NCBI RefSeq assembly: GCF_006838285.1
Contig: NZ_CP038228.1
Coordinates: 1,364,001 to 1,428,000 of the forward strand
Length of the DNA: 64,000 nt
Origin: Xanthomonas translucens pv. cerealis
Lineage (GTDB): Bacteria > Pseudomonadota > Gammaproteobacteria > Xanthomonadales > Xanthomonadaceae
Reading direction: 5' to 3'
A program made the position numbers and the translations under genes. The number at the start of each line of letters is the position of its first letter. Positions within the stretch are counted from its first letter, which is position 1. A model generated the notes under the pieces. That model saw only the letters and a program-made list of their open reading frames with translations. It was not told the origin of the DNA and searched no databases. Positions 18,336 to 29,231 of this stretch are shown here, piece after piece.

Positions 18336-19649
18336 ATGAGCAACGAGCAGTACTGGATCGCGACGAAGGGCTCTGCTTTGCAGGGGACGTTGAATGTGCC
18401 GGGCGACAAGTCGGTCTCGCATCGGGCGGTGATGTTCGCGGCGTTGGCCGATGGGGTGTCGCGCATCGATGGGTTCTTGGAGGGCGAGGACACGCGGTCG
18501 ACCGCGGCGATCTTCGCCAAGCTCGGGGTCAGGATCGAGACGCCGTCGCCGTCGCAGCGGATCGTGCACGGGGTCGGCGTCGATGGCTTGCAGGCACCGC
18601 AGGGCGAGCTGGATTGCGGCAATGCCGGTACCGGGATGCGGCTGCTGGCCGGGTTGCTGGCGGCGCAGCCGTTCGATAGCGTGCTGGTCGGCGATGCGTC
18701 GCTGTCCAAGCGGCCGATGCGTCGCGTCACCGAGCCGTTGGCGCTGATGGGCGCGCGGATCGACACCGACGCAAACGGCGTGCCGCCGCTGCGCATCCAT
18801 GGCGGGCAGCCGCTGCGCGGCATCGACTTCGCCTCGACGGTGGCCAGCGCCCAGGTCAAGTCGGCGGTGCTGTTGGCCGGGCTGTATGCCGATGGCATCA
18901 CCTCGGTGCAGGAAGCGCATCCGACCCGCGACTACACCGAGCGCATGTTGTCCGCGTTCGGCGTGGAGATCGCGTTCGCACCCGGCCAGGCGCGCCTGCG
19001 CGGCGGCCAGCGGCTGCACGCCAGCGACATCGCGGTGCCGGCCGATTTCTCCTCGGCAGCGTTCTTCATCGTCGCTGCCAGCATCGTTCCCGGCTCGGAT
19101 ATCACCCTCAAGGCTGTCGGCCTCAATCCGCGCCGCACCGGCCTGCTCGCCGCGCTGCGGCTGATGGGCGCGGACATCGTCGAGCACAATCACAGCGAAC
19201 ATGGCGGCGAGCCGGTGGCCGACTTGCGCGTACGCTACGCGCCGCTGCGCGGGGCGCAGATTCCCGAAGCGGTGGTGCCGGACATGATCGACGAATTTCC
19301 GGCGCTGTTCGTCGCCGCGGCCGCCGCGCAGGGCCAGACCGTGGTCAGCGGCGCGGCCGAGCTGCGGGTCAAGGAATCCGACCGCCTGGCCGCGATGGCC
19401 ACCGGTCTGCGTAGCCTGGGCATCGTGGTCGACGAGACGCCCGACGGCGCCACGATCCATGGCGGTTTGCTGGGCGGCGGGGTGATCGAAAGCCACGGCG
19501 ACCATCGCATCGCGATGGCATTCGCGATTGCCGGCCAACTGGCCGATGGCGAGGTGCGGATCAACGATGTGGCCAACGTGGCGACCTCGTTCCCGGGCTT
19601 CGACACGCTGGCGCGCACTGCTGGATTCGGCCTGGCCGCCAGTGTCTGA
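18336..19649 (+). CDS. aroA: 3-phosphoshikimate 1-carboxyvinyltransferase (EPSP synthase)
   Basis: Sixth step of the shikimate pathway: transfers enolpyruvate from PEP to shikimate-3-phosphate. It is 437 residues. GDKSVSHR at 23-30 and GNAGTGMR at 95-102 form substrate-binding sites, with RVKESDR and HGDHRIAMA in the C-terminal half. NAGTGMR has Gly where class I enzymes also carry Gly (class II variants differ), so inhibitor class cannot be judged from one motif. The ATG at 18336 is preferred; an open frame extends leftward through the intergenic repeat but is not credible as protein. Confidence 0.96.
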   Translation: MSNEQYWIATKGSALQGTLNVPGDKSVSHRAVMFAALADGVSRIDGFLEGEDTRSTAAIFAKLGVRIETPSPSQRIVHGVGVDGLQAPQGELDCGNAGTGMRLLAGLLAAQPFDSVLVGDASLSKRPMRRVTEPLALMGARIDTDANGVPPLRIHGGQPLRGIDFASTVASAQVKSAVLLAGLYADGITSVQEAHPTRDYTERMLSAFGVEIAFAPGQARLRGGQRLHASDIAVPADFSSAAFFIVAASIVPGSDITLKAVGLNPRRTGLLAALRLMGADIVEHNHSEHGGEPVADLRVRYAPLRGAQIPEAVVPDMIDEFPALFVAAAAAQGQTVVSGAAELRVKESDRLAAMATGLRSLGIVVDETPDGATIHGGLLGGGVIESHGDHRIAMAFAIAGQLADGEVRINDVANVATSFPGFDTLARTAGFGLAASV

Positions 19650-19734
19650 GGCGAGTCGCGGCCGGCAGCACACGGCCGCCTCAACTATCGATCACCACTG
19701 CAGGGTGGTGAATCAAGTGTAGGGAAGCGCGGGT

Positions 19735-19953
19735 TTACGGAGCGCGCGGTGGATCGCTGGCAGGCGTCGCCGCAGCCGGCGCAGTGGGAGGGATCTGGTC
19801 TGCGCGATCGCGGCCCAGCCACCAACCGCTGGCGACCAGCACCAGCGCGATCACGACGATCCATGCCCACGGTGACCCAAGATGGGCGTGCGGAGGCACT
19901 GCGTCATCGTGCTTGCGCGGACACAGCTCCTGCGTATCGTGCGGTCTGGACAT
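19735..19953 (-). CDS. Small single-span membrane protein, unknown function
   Basis: A 72-residue frame with one clear transmembrane helix (WAWIVVIALVLVASGWWLG, about 29-47), a histidine-containing polar N terminus and an Ala/Pro-rich C terminus. It lies in the 409-bp space between aroA (rightward) and the TonB-like gene (leftward), in the same direction as the latter, 105 bp downstream. No family is recognised. The well-formed helix and the GC-typical codon use support a real gene; its small size keeps confidence moderate. Confidence 0.5.
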   Translation of the reverse strand: MSRPHDTQELCPRKHDDAVPPHAHLGSPWAWIVVIALVLVASGWWLGRDRADQIPPTAPAAATPASDPPRAP

Positions 19954-20058
19954 GGGCGTGCTCCTGCGTCGTGGGACGCAGGCAGCTTTGTCCGGATACG
20001 GTTAGCGGTGTGTCAGCCGCCCGTGAACTACGGAAGCGCGCCGCAAGTGCGGTTCAGC

Positions 20059-20718
20059 TTACTGAGCCGGCTTGAAATCGAATGGAATCTCGAGGCTGCC
20101 GGCCACCGCCTGGCCGTTCTGCTGCGCCGGGCGGAAGCGCCAGCGGCGCACTGCTTCCATTGCCGCGCGATCCAGTTCGCGCGAACCGCTGCGCCTGACC
20201 AGGGCCACACCGCCGGGGATGCCGCTGGCGTCCACTTCGACCCGCACCACCACCGTGCCGCTGTCGCCGCTGCGCAAGGCTGCCGACGGATAGCGCGGTG
20301 GCGCTTGCCCTTCCAGCGGCACAGGACGATCGCCTGGTGCCAGTACGGTGGCGTTCGTCCCCGCAGCAGCACCTTCGGTGGCGCCGGGCAGCGCCGCCAT
20401 CGTATCGGCCGGCAGCGGGGCAGGCGGCGCGGTCTCGACCAGTTTCGGCGCATCCTCCGCTGTCGGCGGTTTGGCTTGCGGCATGTCGCTGGCGCCGCTG
20501 CTGGCGGGCAGTGGCTCGGGCAGCGGCTTGACCTCCGCGGCGTCCTGGTGCACCTGCGCCGGCTGCGGCTTGTAGAAGTCGTTGTCCTTGCGCCCGACCA
20601 GCCACACTGCAAGGAACAGCAGCAGCCCGGCGCAGAAGGCGATGCCGACGATCACGAGGAGGCGGCGCGGCAGGCGCAGCACGATGCCGCTGTTGGACGA
20701 CGGAGGCGACGTGGACAT
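20059..20718 (-). CDS. TonB-family energy-transducer-like protein
   Basis: A 219-residue protein: a short cytoplasmic N terminus, one transmembrane helix at about 20-42 (LLVIVGIAFCAGLLLFLAVW), a Pro/Ala-rich periplasmic spacer (50-140) and a C-terminal TonB domain (about 145-219) with PPRYPSAALRSGDSGTVVVR and AVRRWRFRPA. It could couple the proton motive force to an outer-membrane transporter, but no exbBD or receptor genes are adjacent, so its partner is unknown. The ATG at 20718 is chosen for a GGTGAG ribosome site. An in-frame ATG at 20730 is less likely. Confidence 0.85.
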   Translation of the reverse strand: MSTSPPSSNSGIVLRLPRRLLVIVGIAFCAGLLLFLAVWLVGRKDNDFYKPQPAQVHQDAAEVKPLPEPLPASSGASDMPQAKPPTAEDAPKLVETAPPAPLPADTMAALPGATEGAAAGTNATVLAPGDRPVPLEGQAPPRYPSAALRSGDSGTVVVRVEVDASGIPGGVALVRRSGSRELDRAAMEAVRRWRFRPAQQNGQAVAGSLEIPFDFKPAQ

Positions 20719-20827
20719 GGGACTCACCATAGGGAACCGCTGGATTCTGGCATAGCCGCGGTTAATCGGGTGCGCCGCGGGGCGCAGCCTCCCTTGTTTC
20801 GGCAAAAGCGCGGCTGACAGGCGATAA

Positions 20828-22141
<1,314 letters not shown>

Positions 22142-22712
22142 GCTTCAGGCCCTGCGCTCGCGGCGCGGCGACCGGTCTTGCGGCACTATCCGGCGGTCAT
22201 TGTGGGAGCGACTTCAGTCGCGACGGTCATTACCAGGAAAGCCTGTCGCGACCGAAGTCGCTCCCACAGTCGTTGCCAATTGACGAAAACCGCTCCCGTT
22301 TGGCGTCCTGTGCCTTGCCGCTGTGCGGATGTGTGGCTGCGTATTCGCCCACCTCGGGCAGGATTCCATCCGACCTGCCATCCCCGGCACTTCGCTCGCC
22401 TGCGTTCGCAGCCAGACGTGTTCGATCGTATCGCCGCACCGGCAATCAAGACGCCGGTGTTGCTGCATGCGTGAATCGCTGCGCACGACCCAGCAGCCAC
22501 TTGCCGATGCAAAGCACAAGGCCGGGGCAGGGCGTTCACGCCACCGCGCTGTCGCAAAGCGGGAGCCGCTGCGCCGTTGCTGCCGGAACGGGCCGCCGCA
22601 GCTGCGTTCGCCATGCGCCATGTCAGCCAGGCCCGATTGCACAGCATTGATCGTTGTGGGAGTAGAATGAATCCAATGCGATTTCATCCATCGTTCTGAA
22701 TATCGAAAGAAC
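22142..22712. other. 571-bp gap with inverted REP pair; no supported gene
   Basis: Between serS and the LysR gene. The left part holds an inverted REP pair (22201-22268). The rest shows only short overlapping frames in several phases, with no recognisable protein. The last 60 bp, upstream of 22713, are less GC-rich (AGTAGAATGAATCC) and probably carry the promoter of the regulator. Confidence 0.6.
22201..22268. repeat. Inverted pair of GTAG/GTGG-type REP sequences
   Basis: TGTGGGAGCGACTTCAGTCG at the left and its near-complement CGAAGTCGCTCCCACA at the right, 20 bp apart. The pair would fold into a long hairpin or two small ones, as in REP-BIME structures. Confidence 0.8.
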
Positions 22713-23699
22713 ATGCACGATCTCAACGACCTATACTACTTCGCGATGGTGGTCGATCACGGCGGTTTCGCCGCCGCCGAGCGCGCCTTGGGCATTCCCA
22801 AGTCGCGTCTGAGCCGCCGCATCAGCCAGCTGGAAGCCGATCTGGGCGTGCGTCTGCTGCAGCGTTCCACGCGCCGCTTCGCGGTCACCGACCTGGGCAT
22901 GAGTGTGCATCGGCATGCGCAGACGATGCTGGCCGAAGCGCAGGCCGCGCGCGAGGTGGTGGACCGACTCAGCGCCGAGCCGCGCGGCCTGGTGCGGGTC
23001 AGCGTGCCGGTGTCGCTGGCGCAGATGCAGCTGCCCAAGCTGCTGCCGATGTTCCTCGACCAGTACCCGAAAGTGCGCCTGCAGCTGAACATCAGCAACC
23101 GCCGCGTGGACATCATCAACGAAGGCTACGACGTCGCGCTGCGCGTGCGCTCGCGCCTGGACGATGACGGCAGCCTGGTGATGCGCAGCTTCGGCCAGGT
23201 GCAGGAACTGCTGGTGGCCAGCCCCAAGTACCTCGACCGCGCCGGCCGTCCAAAGGATCCGGAAGAACTGTCCGCGCACGTGACCTTGAGCATCAGCGAG
23301 GACGAGGCGCGGCAGCGCTGGGAACTGCACGGACCGGCCGGCGAAGTGCGCCGCGTCGACCTGCAGCCACGCGTGGCCGGCTTCGACTTCCCGCTGCTGC
23401 AGTCGATGGTCAAGGACGGCTTCGGCATCACCCTGCTGCCGGAGACGGTTTGCGCCGACGCGGTGCGCAATGGCGAACTGGAAGTGGTGCTGCCGGAATG
23501 GTCGCTGCCGCAGGGCATCTGCCACGCCGTGTTCGCCTCGCGCCGCGGTCTGCTGCCGGCGGTACGCGTGTTCATCGACTTCCTCGCCGAGCACCTGCCA
23601 CGCCAGATCGAGGACTCGCGCCTGGACTGCGGCAGTTGCCCGGAGCGGGGCAAGGCCAAGCATTCGACTCTGGGCGCGATGGCGGTCGAGGCCGGCTGA
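22713..23699 (+). CDS. LysR-family transcriptional regulator
   Basis: A 328-residue regulator. The N-terminal winged helix-turn-helix (about 1-60) reads LNDLYYFAMVVDHGGFAAAE then LGIPKSRLSRRISQLE, and the ligand-binding domain (about 90-300) follows with LPKLLPMFLDQYPKVRLQL and VKDGFGITLLPE. It is similar in form to regulators of quinone, aromatic or efflux genes (DUF24-unrelated LysR group). Its target cannot be inferred: the neighbours are serS and a tRNA gene, and no divergent target gene is present. The C-terminal 30 residues (CGSCPERGKAKHS) are an extra tail. Confidence 0.9.
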   Translation: MHDLNDLYYFAMVVDHGGFAAAERALGIPKSRLSRRISQLEADLGVRLLQRSTRRFAVTDLGMSVHRHAQTMLAEAQAAREVVDRLSAEPRGLVRVSVPVSLAQMQLPKLLPMFLDQYPKVRLQLNISNRRVDIINEGYDVALRVRSRLDDDGSLVMRSFGQVQELLVASPKYLDRAGRPKDPEELSAHVTLSISEDEARQRWELHGPAGEVRRVDLQPRVAGFDFPLLQSMVKDGFGITLLPETVCADAVRNGELEVVLPEWSLPQGICHAVFASRRGLLPAVRVFIDFLAEHLPRQIEDSRLDCGSCPERGKAKHSTLGAMAVEAG

Positions 23700-23828
23700 G
23701 CAAAACCGGCGCGGTCGTGCGAAAATGCACCGCCGCAGAGCAATAGCCATCGCTGTTAGCCGCTCCAATCAGTTGCAAGCACATGCCCGGCAATCTGGCA
23801 TGCAGGGTGAAGCGGCGTAGTCGAAATC

Positions 23829-23918
23829 GGAGAGATGGCCGAGCGGTTTAAGGCACCGGTCTTGAAAACCGGCGAAGGGTCAAACCTTCCGTGGGTTCGA
23901 ATCCCACTCTCTCCGCCA
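23829..23918 (+). tRNA. tRNA-Ser (anticodon UGA), CCA encoded
   Basis: The acceptor stem GGAGAGA (23829-23835) pairs with TCTCTCC (23908-23914), followed by G and encoded CCA. The anticodon stem and loop CCGGTCTTGAAAACCGG gives TGA. The long variable arm (GCGAAGGGTCAAACCTTCCGT) is the class II arm of tRNA-Ser, and the T arm is GTGGGTTCGAATCCCAC. It has been used as an integration site, judging by the integrase remnant that follows. Confidence 0.97.
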
Positions 23919-23934
23919 ACCTCCGCTAAGTCAT

Positions 23935-23953
23935 TGATTTTAAATTAAAATCA
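23935..23953. other. AT-rich inverted repeat downstream of the tRNA
   Basis: TGATTTT-AAATT-AAAATCA, a perfect 7-bp inverted repeat in an AT-rich patch 17 bp after tRNA-Ser. The base composition is unlike its surroundings and fits imported DNA at an attachment junction; it may also act as the tRNA terminator. Confidence 0.45.
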
Positions 23954-24002
23954 GTGGTGTTGGCGGATTGGAAAGCAGGAAGCGTGCAGAGGAAACACTC
24001 GC

Positions 24003-24347
24003 ATGCGCATTCCTCATCATCTGAGCCGGTCTGCCACCGGTCGCTGGTCGTTCGTCCAACGTGTTCCTGTCGCTTTGCAAACCGTGATGGGCTGCCTGCT
24101 TATCAAACGCACGCTGCAGATGACGCTGGGCAAAGCCCGAGACGCATTCCTGGCGACGCTCAAGGGCTCGACTGTGCCCAAGACCTACACGATCAAGAAG
24201 ACAGCCATCGAGGCGTTGGTGGCGTTCTTGGGGCCGACGATGAAGGTCCATGCCATCACCCGGTCAGACTTGGCGCATTGGTATCAGGACATGCGTGAGA
24301 AGGGGCGTCCACGCCCACGGCTGACGAGCCAGGCCAGGAAAATCTGA
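24003..24347 (+). pseudogene. Truncated phage-type site-specific integrase
   Basis: A 114-residue fragment. MRIPHHLSRSATGRWSFVQR resembles the start of phage and island tyrosine recombinases that integrate next to tRNAs. KTYTIKKTAIEALVAFLGPT then fits the SAM-like core-binding domain. The frame ends soon after (HWYQDMREKG), so the catalytic domain with its Arg-His-Arg-Tyr residues is missing. The shortened link between the arm-binding part and the core-binding part suggests an internal deletion too. With its place right behind tRNA-Ser, this is the scar of an integrated element. Confidence 0.8.
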
Positions 24348-24640
24348 CCCGATGTCAGGCTTTGCCCTGATAACGTTGTCGCCTGCCGGCCACGATACTT
24401 CGCCTGCCTGGCGCAGGTACCGCCGCGCGCTCCTGAAGGAGCAAACAGGCTGGTCCTCGCCTGCGTGCCAAGCCTTGAGTAAGCTCGGTGTGGTATTTTT
24501 TTCAGCATGATGACAACGCAGTGCGACCAGTTGAGCGATCTGTGAAGGCTGGATGATTTTGTCTACAACTTTCAGTTGCCCTGAACAATTCACGTCGTTA
24601 GTCTTGCCGCGCAGCGTTCGCTGCATTGGGGTTGAATGAG
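24348..24640. other. 293-bp gap before the response regulator; no gene seen
   Basis: It holds no convincing frame. The left part continues the decayed element. The right part (TTTTTTTCAGCATGATGACA, then AGTTGCCCTGAACAATTCACG) is less GC-rich and may hold the promoter of the gacA-like gene. No copy of the tRNA-Ser 3' end that would mark an outer attachment site was found here. Confidence 0.4.
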
Positions 24641-25288
24641 ATGACCATTAGAGTTTTTTTGGTCGACGATCACGCTCTTGTCCGTACCGGCATGAAGCTG
24701 ATCCTTTCGAATCAGACCGACATCGAGATCGTCGGTGAGGCCGAGAGCGGCGAGGTCGCCATGCCGCAGATCCGCCAGCTCAAGCCTGACATCGTGCTCT
24801 GCGATCTGCACATGCCGGGCGTCAGCGGGCTCGAGGTCACCGAACGCATCGTCAAGGGCGACCACGGTACCAAGGTCATCATCGTGTCGGTGCTGGAGGA
24901 CGGCCCGTTGCCCAAGCGCCTGCTCGAGGCTGGCGCGTCCGGCTACGTGGGCAAGGCCGGCGACGCGCAGGAATTGCTGCGCGCGGTACGCGACGTAGCG
25001 ATGGGCAAGCGCTACCTCGGCGCCAACATCGCGCAGAACCTGGCGCTGGCCAATCTGGGAGGCGGCGGCTCGCCGTTCGATACGCTGTCTCCGCGCGAGC
25101 TGGAAGTCGCATTGCTGCTGACCCGCGGGCTGCGCCAGGAAGACATCGCCAAGCGCCTGAGCCTCAGCGCCAAGACGGTCAACACGCACAAGGCGCGACT
25201 GTTCGAGAAGGTCGGCATCCATGACAACATCGCGCTGGCGCGGCTGGCAACGCAGTACGGTCTGCTGGATCCTGCGCACCCGCTGTAA
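24641..25288 (+). CDS. gacA: GacA/UvrY-type response regulator
   Basis: A 215-residue NarL/FixJ-class regulator. The receiver domain (1-120) has the acidic pair DD at 9-10, phospho-acceptor Asp in LCDLHMPG (about 54) and the conserved lysine in VGKAG. The LuxR-type helix-turn-helix (about 145-205) reads LSPRELEVALLLTRGLRQEDIA then LSAKTVNTHKARLF. The segment DGPLPKRLLEAGASGYVGK closely follows that of UvrY/GacA, which with BarA/GacS controls small RNAs that titrate CsrA/RsmA. No sensor kinase is adjacent, as usual for gacA. The start is ATG at 24641; TTG at 24626 is possible. Confidence 0.85.
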   Translation: MTIRVFLVDDHALVRTGMKLILSNQTDIEIVGEAESGEVAMPQIRQLKPDIVLCDLHMPGVSGLEVTERIVKGDHGTKVIIVSVLEDGPLPKRLLEAGASGYVGKAGDAQELLRAVRDVAMGKRYLGANIAQNLALANLGGGGSPFDTLSPRELEVALLLTRGLRQEDIAKRLSLSAKTVNTHKARLFEKVGIHDNIALARLATQYGLLDPAHPL

Positions 25289-25311
25289 GCGCCGGTTGTC
25301 CACCCCTCACT

Positions 25312-25343
25312 TGAAAAAAGCGACCTGACCGGTCGCTTTTTTT
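25312..25343. terminator. Intrinsic terminator after the gacA-like gene
   Basis: AAAAAAGCGACCTGACCGG then TCGCTTTTTTT: a GCGACC/GGTCGC stem with T run, 24 bp after the stop codon. Confidence 0.9.
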
Positions 25344-25467
25344 GTGCCGCGTGCAGAAATGGCCGTCGCGACTGATGGTCCGTCCGTAGCCTCCGTAGCC
25401 GCTCCCGCAAGTTGCGAGTCCCGGTTCTGGATCGGTTGCCTGCAAAGCGTCGTTGCGGACGGCGTTT

Positions 25468-25492
25468 GTCGCGGCTGAAGACGCTCCTACAG
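25468..25492. repeat. REP copy, single
   Basis: GTCGCGGCTGAAGACGCTCC followed by TACAG: the reverse orientation of the GTAGGAGCGGCTTCAGCCGC repeat with one changed arm. Confidence 0.65.
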
Positions 25493-25660
25493 TCGGGTGT
25501 CGGCGCTGTTGTGAGGCGAGGTGGGCGGCGCAAAGCGGTTTGTCGGTGTCCGTAGTCGGTTGCGTGCGGAGTGGATCCCTGCGTTGCGTAGAGGAGGTTT
25601 CGCGCTCGGACCACGTCCGCAGCGTTCGCTGGAAAAGCCGCAGTCGCGCTAGCGAGAGAC

Positions 25661-25692
25661 AAAAAAAAGCGGCCCGAAGGCCGCTTTTTTTC
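25661..25692. terminator. Intrinsic terminator of rne, possibly bidirectional
   Basis: AAAAAAAAGCGGCC, loop CGAA, GGCCGCTTTTTTT. Stem and flanking A/T runs work in both directions; it lies 24 bp beyond the rne stop. Confidence 0.9.
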
Positions 25693-25715
25693 TGTTGCGA
25701 AGAACGGCGGCCGGA

Positions 25716-28700
25716 TCAGCTGGCACGTTCCTTGTGTTCCTTGTCGTCGTCGCTCTTGCCTTCGCCGGACTTTGCATGCGGCTGGTGCTGGGCGACAGCG
25801 ATCGGCGCATCCGCCGGAGCTGCAGGCGGCGCATCGAACAGGCCGGTGCTGGCCGCCGCAGCGGTAGGTGCCGGTTCGGCAGTGCTGGCTTGGCTCCGCT
25901 CGATGTCGTCGTTCGACACCGGGGCGGCCGCGGCGACCGGCGCGTGCCGCTTCGGTTCGGTCGCGGCGACCGGCGCCTCGTGAAAGGCGTCCAGCAGCGT
26001 GGTCTGCACCGGCACGTAGGCCGGCGTGCTGGGCGCTGCTTCCTCCGCGATCGGTTGCGGCGTCGCAGCGGCTGCTTGCCGCGGCTCGGCAACCAGTTGG
26101 GACGGCGTTGCAGGTTCTTCGGCTGCTGCGGCCGGTGCCACTGCCGTTTCCGCCGCTGGTGTCGCTGCGGCGATCGGAGCAGGCCGTTCGATGATCGGCG
26201 TCGCGGTCGCTTGCGGCGCGGCCTCGATTGTCGCCGGCGCTGGCTCGGAAGGTGCCGATTCGACGACGAACGAAGGGGCATGTTCCGCTGCGGGCGCTGC
26301 CGCGACCTGTGCGGCATGTACATCGCTGGCCGGCGGCAAGGGCGCTGCCACTACCGGCGTCGCTGCTTGCGCAGGCGCTGCCGCGACAGGTGCCGATGCC
26401 GACTCGGCAACGGCAGGAGCCGTTGCGATCGCGGCCACAGCGGCTGCAGCAACCGGCGCAGCCTGGGTTGCGGTAGGGTCGGTTCCGGCGTCAGTGACTG
26501 ACGGCGCAGCAGCGACAGGCGTCTGCTTGGCAGCCGCCCGCTCATGACGCGGCGTACGTGGCGGCCGCGGCTCGCGCTTCTCCTGCGGGGCACGCAGCGC
26601 TTGCTGCGGCTTGGTCTCAGTGGCTTCGGCGGGGGCGGCATCGTCGTCGAAATCGAACTCCGGCTGGCTGCGGCTCGGCGCCGGCGCGGTGTCGCCGTCG
26701 CTGTCGCTGTCGCCGGCATCCAGGTCGTTGTCGTCGAACGCTGCACCCTCGCTGCCGCTGCCCGCTTCGCCACTGCCGCGACGACGGCGACGGCCGCCAC
26801 GACGGCCGCGACGGCGGCGGCCACCGGCCTCGCCATTGGCGTCGTCGCCATCGCCGTTCTCGCCAGCCGGGACGGCCTGCGCGGTTTCCGCTGCGCTCTC
26901 GCGTTCATCGACGCTCGGCTGCGCCAGGTTCGGCTGCGCTGCGGCCGCTGCCGGCGCGGCGCTGGTGGCCTCGCTGGCCGGTGCATCGCTGCTCAACGCG
27001 GCGGCACCACCGGCCACGGCAGCCGCCGCGATCGTGGTGGCATCCTGCACCGCGGCAGGTGCGGTGACCTGCTTGGCAGCGCTCTCGTCCTGACGCGGCT
27101 GGCGCTGCGGCTTGTCGCTCTGCAGGGCGGCCTGCGCCGGGTCCTGCTGCGGCCTGGGTTGGCGCGGCGGATTCTGCGGCTGCTGCTTCGGCGCCTTCGG
27201 CTGCTGCGGCGGGTTCTGCTGCGGCTTGGCCTGCTGCGGCGCCTGTTCGTTGCGCGGCGGCTTGGATGCGAGGTTCTGCTGGCTTCCCTGCGCGTTGCCG
27301 CCGCCGTTGCCCGGACGACGCTCGTCGCGGCGCACGTTGCCGCCGTTGCCGCGTGCGGCATTGCCGCCCTGGCCGCCGTTGCGGTTGCCGTCGCGTCGCG
27401 CGTTGCGGTCGCCGCGGTCGTTGCGGTTGCGGTTGCCGTCGTGGGCGCGCTGGCGCTGCGCCGGTTCGTTCGCGGTCGGCGCCGGGGCCGGGCTTTCACC
27501 GGCACCGAAGATCCGCTTCAGCCAGCCGACTACGCCGGTGGCGGGGGCCGCGACCGGGGCGGGGGCCGGCGCCTGGACCTGCACGGGCGCGGCGACCGCT
27601 TCGGGCGCCTCGACCACTTCGCGCACCGGGGCCGGCTGCGAGTGCTTCACGTTGGTCACCGCCGGCGCCGGGATATTCAGCTGCGCCTTGGTCAGCGCAT
27701 GCACCGGCAGCTTGCGCGGGGTGTTGCGCTGGTAGCTGGGCTTGGCGCTTTCCTCGCCGAGCTCGTTCTCGCGCAGGCGGGTCACCTCGTAGTGCGGGGT
27801 GTGCAGCTGCTCGTCGGCGACGATGACGATCGGCGCGTCGTGGCGCTTTTCGATCTCGCTGAGCGCGCGGCGCTTCTCGTTGAGCAGGTAGTTGGCGATC
27901 TCCACCGGGGCCTGCACCAGCACCTGTCCGGTGTTCTCCTTCATCGCATGCTCTTCGGCGACGCGGATGATCGACAGCGACATCGACTCGACGCTGCGCA
28001 TGCGGCCGTGGCCGTCGCAGCGCGGGCAGACGATCTGGCTGGACTCGCCCAGCGACGGACGCAGGCGCTGGCGGCTCATCTCGAGCAGGCCGAAGCGCGA
28101 GATGCGGCCGATCTGCACCCGCGCGCGGTCGTACTTGAGCGCGTTCTGCAGGCGGTTCTCGACCTCGCGCTGGTGCTTGTTGGAGGCCATGTCGATGAAG
28201 TCGATGACCACCAGACCGCCGAGGTCGCGCAGGCGCAGCTGGCGCGCCACTTCTTCGGCGGCCTCCAGGTTGGTCTGGAACGCGGTGTCCTCGATGTCGC
28301 TGCCCTTGGTCGCGCGCGAGGAGTTGACGTCGACCGCGGTCAGCGCTTCGGTCTGGTCGACCACGATCGAGCCGCCGGAGGGCAGGCGCACGCTGCGCTC
28401 GTAGGCCGCCTCGATCTGCGATTCGATCTGGAAGCGGTTGAACAGCGGGATGTCGTCGGTGTAGTGCTTGAGCTTGCGCAGGCTCTGCGGCATCACCTGC
28501 TGCATGAACTCCTGGGCATCGCCGTACATCTCGGGGGTGTCGACCAGGATCTCGCCGATGTCGGCGCGCAGGTAGTCGCGCAGGGCGCGGATGATCAGCC
28601 GCGATTCCTGGTAGATCAGGAACGGCGCCGGCTTGGCCAGCGCTGCCTCGGCGATCGACTTCCACACCTGCAGCAGGTAGTCCAGGTCCCACTGCAGCTC

Positions 28701-29231
28701 TTCGGCATCGCGGCCGACGCCGGCGGTGCGGATGATCACGCCCATGTCGTCGGGGATGTTCAGCTTGTCCAGCGCTTCCTTCAGCGCGGCGCGGTCCTCG
28801 CCCTCGATCCGGCGCGAGACGCCGCCGGCGCTGGGCGAGTTCGGCATCAGCACCATGTAGCGGCCGGCCAGCGAGATGAACGTGGTCAGCGCGGCGCCCT
28901 TGTTGCCGCGTTCTTCCTTGTCCACCTGGACCACCACTTCCTGACCCTCGCGCAGCAGTTCTCGGATCGTCGCCTTGTTGTGGTCGACGCCGGCCTGGAA
29001 GTAGTCGCGGGAGATTTCCTTCAGCGGCAGGAAGCCATGGCGCTCGCCGCCGTATTCGACGAAGGCCGCTTCGAGCGAGGGTTCGAGTCGCGTGATGCGG
29101 CCCTTGTAGATGTTGGACTTCTTCTGTTCCTTGGACGGCTGCTCGATGTCGATGTCGTACAGGGTCTGGCCGTCCACGATGGCCACACGCAGTTCTTCCG
29201 CCTGCGTGGCGTTGATCAGCATTCGCTTCAT
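25716..29231 (-). CDS. rne: Ribonuclease E
   Basis: The main endonuclease of mRNA decay and rRNA/tRNA processing, usually at the inner membrane as degradosome scaffold. It is 1171 residues. The S1 domain (about 37-120) and RNase E/G core contain the metal-binding aspartates in [13 protein letters not shown] and VVIDFIDM and the zinc-link [10 protein letters not shown]. From about 530 on, the tail is low-complexity: an Arg/Asn/Gly-rich stretch (about 590-650), a Gln/Pro-rich part, an RRRRGRRGG cluster and a long Ala/Pro/Glu region. Basic clusters probably bind RNA. A 444-bp leader separates it from rluC and may carry the rne autoregulatory 5' UTR. Confidence 0.96.
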   Translation of the reverse strand: MKRMLINATQAEELRVAIVDGQTLYDIDIEQPSKEQKKSNIYKGRITRLEPSLEAAFVEYGGERHGFLPLKEISRDYFQAGVDHNKATIRELLREGQEVVVQVDKEERGNKGAALTTFISLAGRYMVLMPNSPSAGGVSRRIEGEDRAALKEALDKLNIPDDMGVIIRTAGVGRDAEELQWDLDYLLQVWKSIAEAALAKPAPFLIYQESRLIIRALRDYLRADIGEILVDTPEMYGDAQEFMQQVMPQSLRKLKHYTDDIPLFNRFQIESQIEAAYERSVRLPSGGSIVVDQTEALTAVDVNSSRATKGSDIEDTAFQTNLEAAEEVARQLRLRDLGGLVVIDFIDMASNKHQREVENRLQNALKYDRARVQIGRISRFGLLEMSRQRLRPSLGESSQIVCPRCDGHGRMRSVESMSLSIIRVAEEHAMKENTGQVLVQAPVEIANYLLNEKRRALSEIEKRHDAPIVIVADEQLHTPHYEVTRLRENELGEESAKPSYQRNTPRKLPVHALTKAQLNIPAPAVTNVKHSQPAPVREVVEAPEAVAAPVQVQAPAPAPVAAPATGVVGWLKRIFGAGESPAPAPTANEPAQRQRAHDGNRNRNDRGDRNARRDGNRNGGQGGNAARGNGGNVRRDERRPGNGGGNAQGSQQNLASKPPRNEQAPQQAKPQQNPPQQPKAPKQQPQNPPRQPRPQQDPAQAALQSDKPQRQPRQDESAAKQVTAPAAVQDATTIAAAAVAGGAAALSSDAPASEATSAAPAAAAAQPNLAQPSVDERESAAETAQAVPAGENGDGDDANGEAGGRRRRGRRGGRRRRRGSGEAGSGSEGAAFDDNDLDAGDSDSDGDTAPAPSRSQPEFDFDDDAAPAEATETKPQQALRAPQEKREPRPPRTPRHERAAAKQTPVAAAPSVTDAGTDPTATQAAPVAAAAVAAIATAPAVAESASAPVAAAPAQAATPVVAAPLPPASDVHAAQVAAAPAAEHAPSFVVESAPSEPAPATIEAAPQATATPIIERPAPIAAATPAAETAVAPAAAAEEPATPSQLVAEPRQAAAATPQPIAEEAAPSTPAYVPVQTTLLDAFHEAPVAATEPKRHAPVAAAAPVSNDDIERSQASTAEPAPTAAAASTGLFDAPPAAPADAPIAVAQHQPHAKSGEGKSDDDKEHKERAS

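Larger units (their letters stand above)
25289..25715. other. 427-bp convergent gap: two terminators and a REP, no gene
   Basis: Between gacA (rightward) and rne (leftward). It contains terminators at 25312-25343 and 25661-25692 and a REP copy near 25468. The short frames in between are Ser/Arg-rich and mutually overlapping, and none looks like protein. Confidence 0.6.

Noticed and set aside
22142-22712. Small coding frames in the serS-LysR gap
   Set aside because: Overlapping frames in several phases of similar length, no motif, and partly within REP sequence.
24003-24347. A functional integrase
   Set aside because: Only the arm-binding and core-binding parts remain; the catalytic residues are missing.
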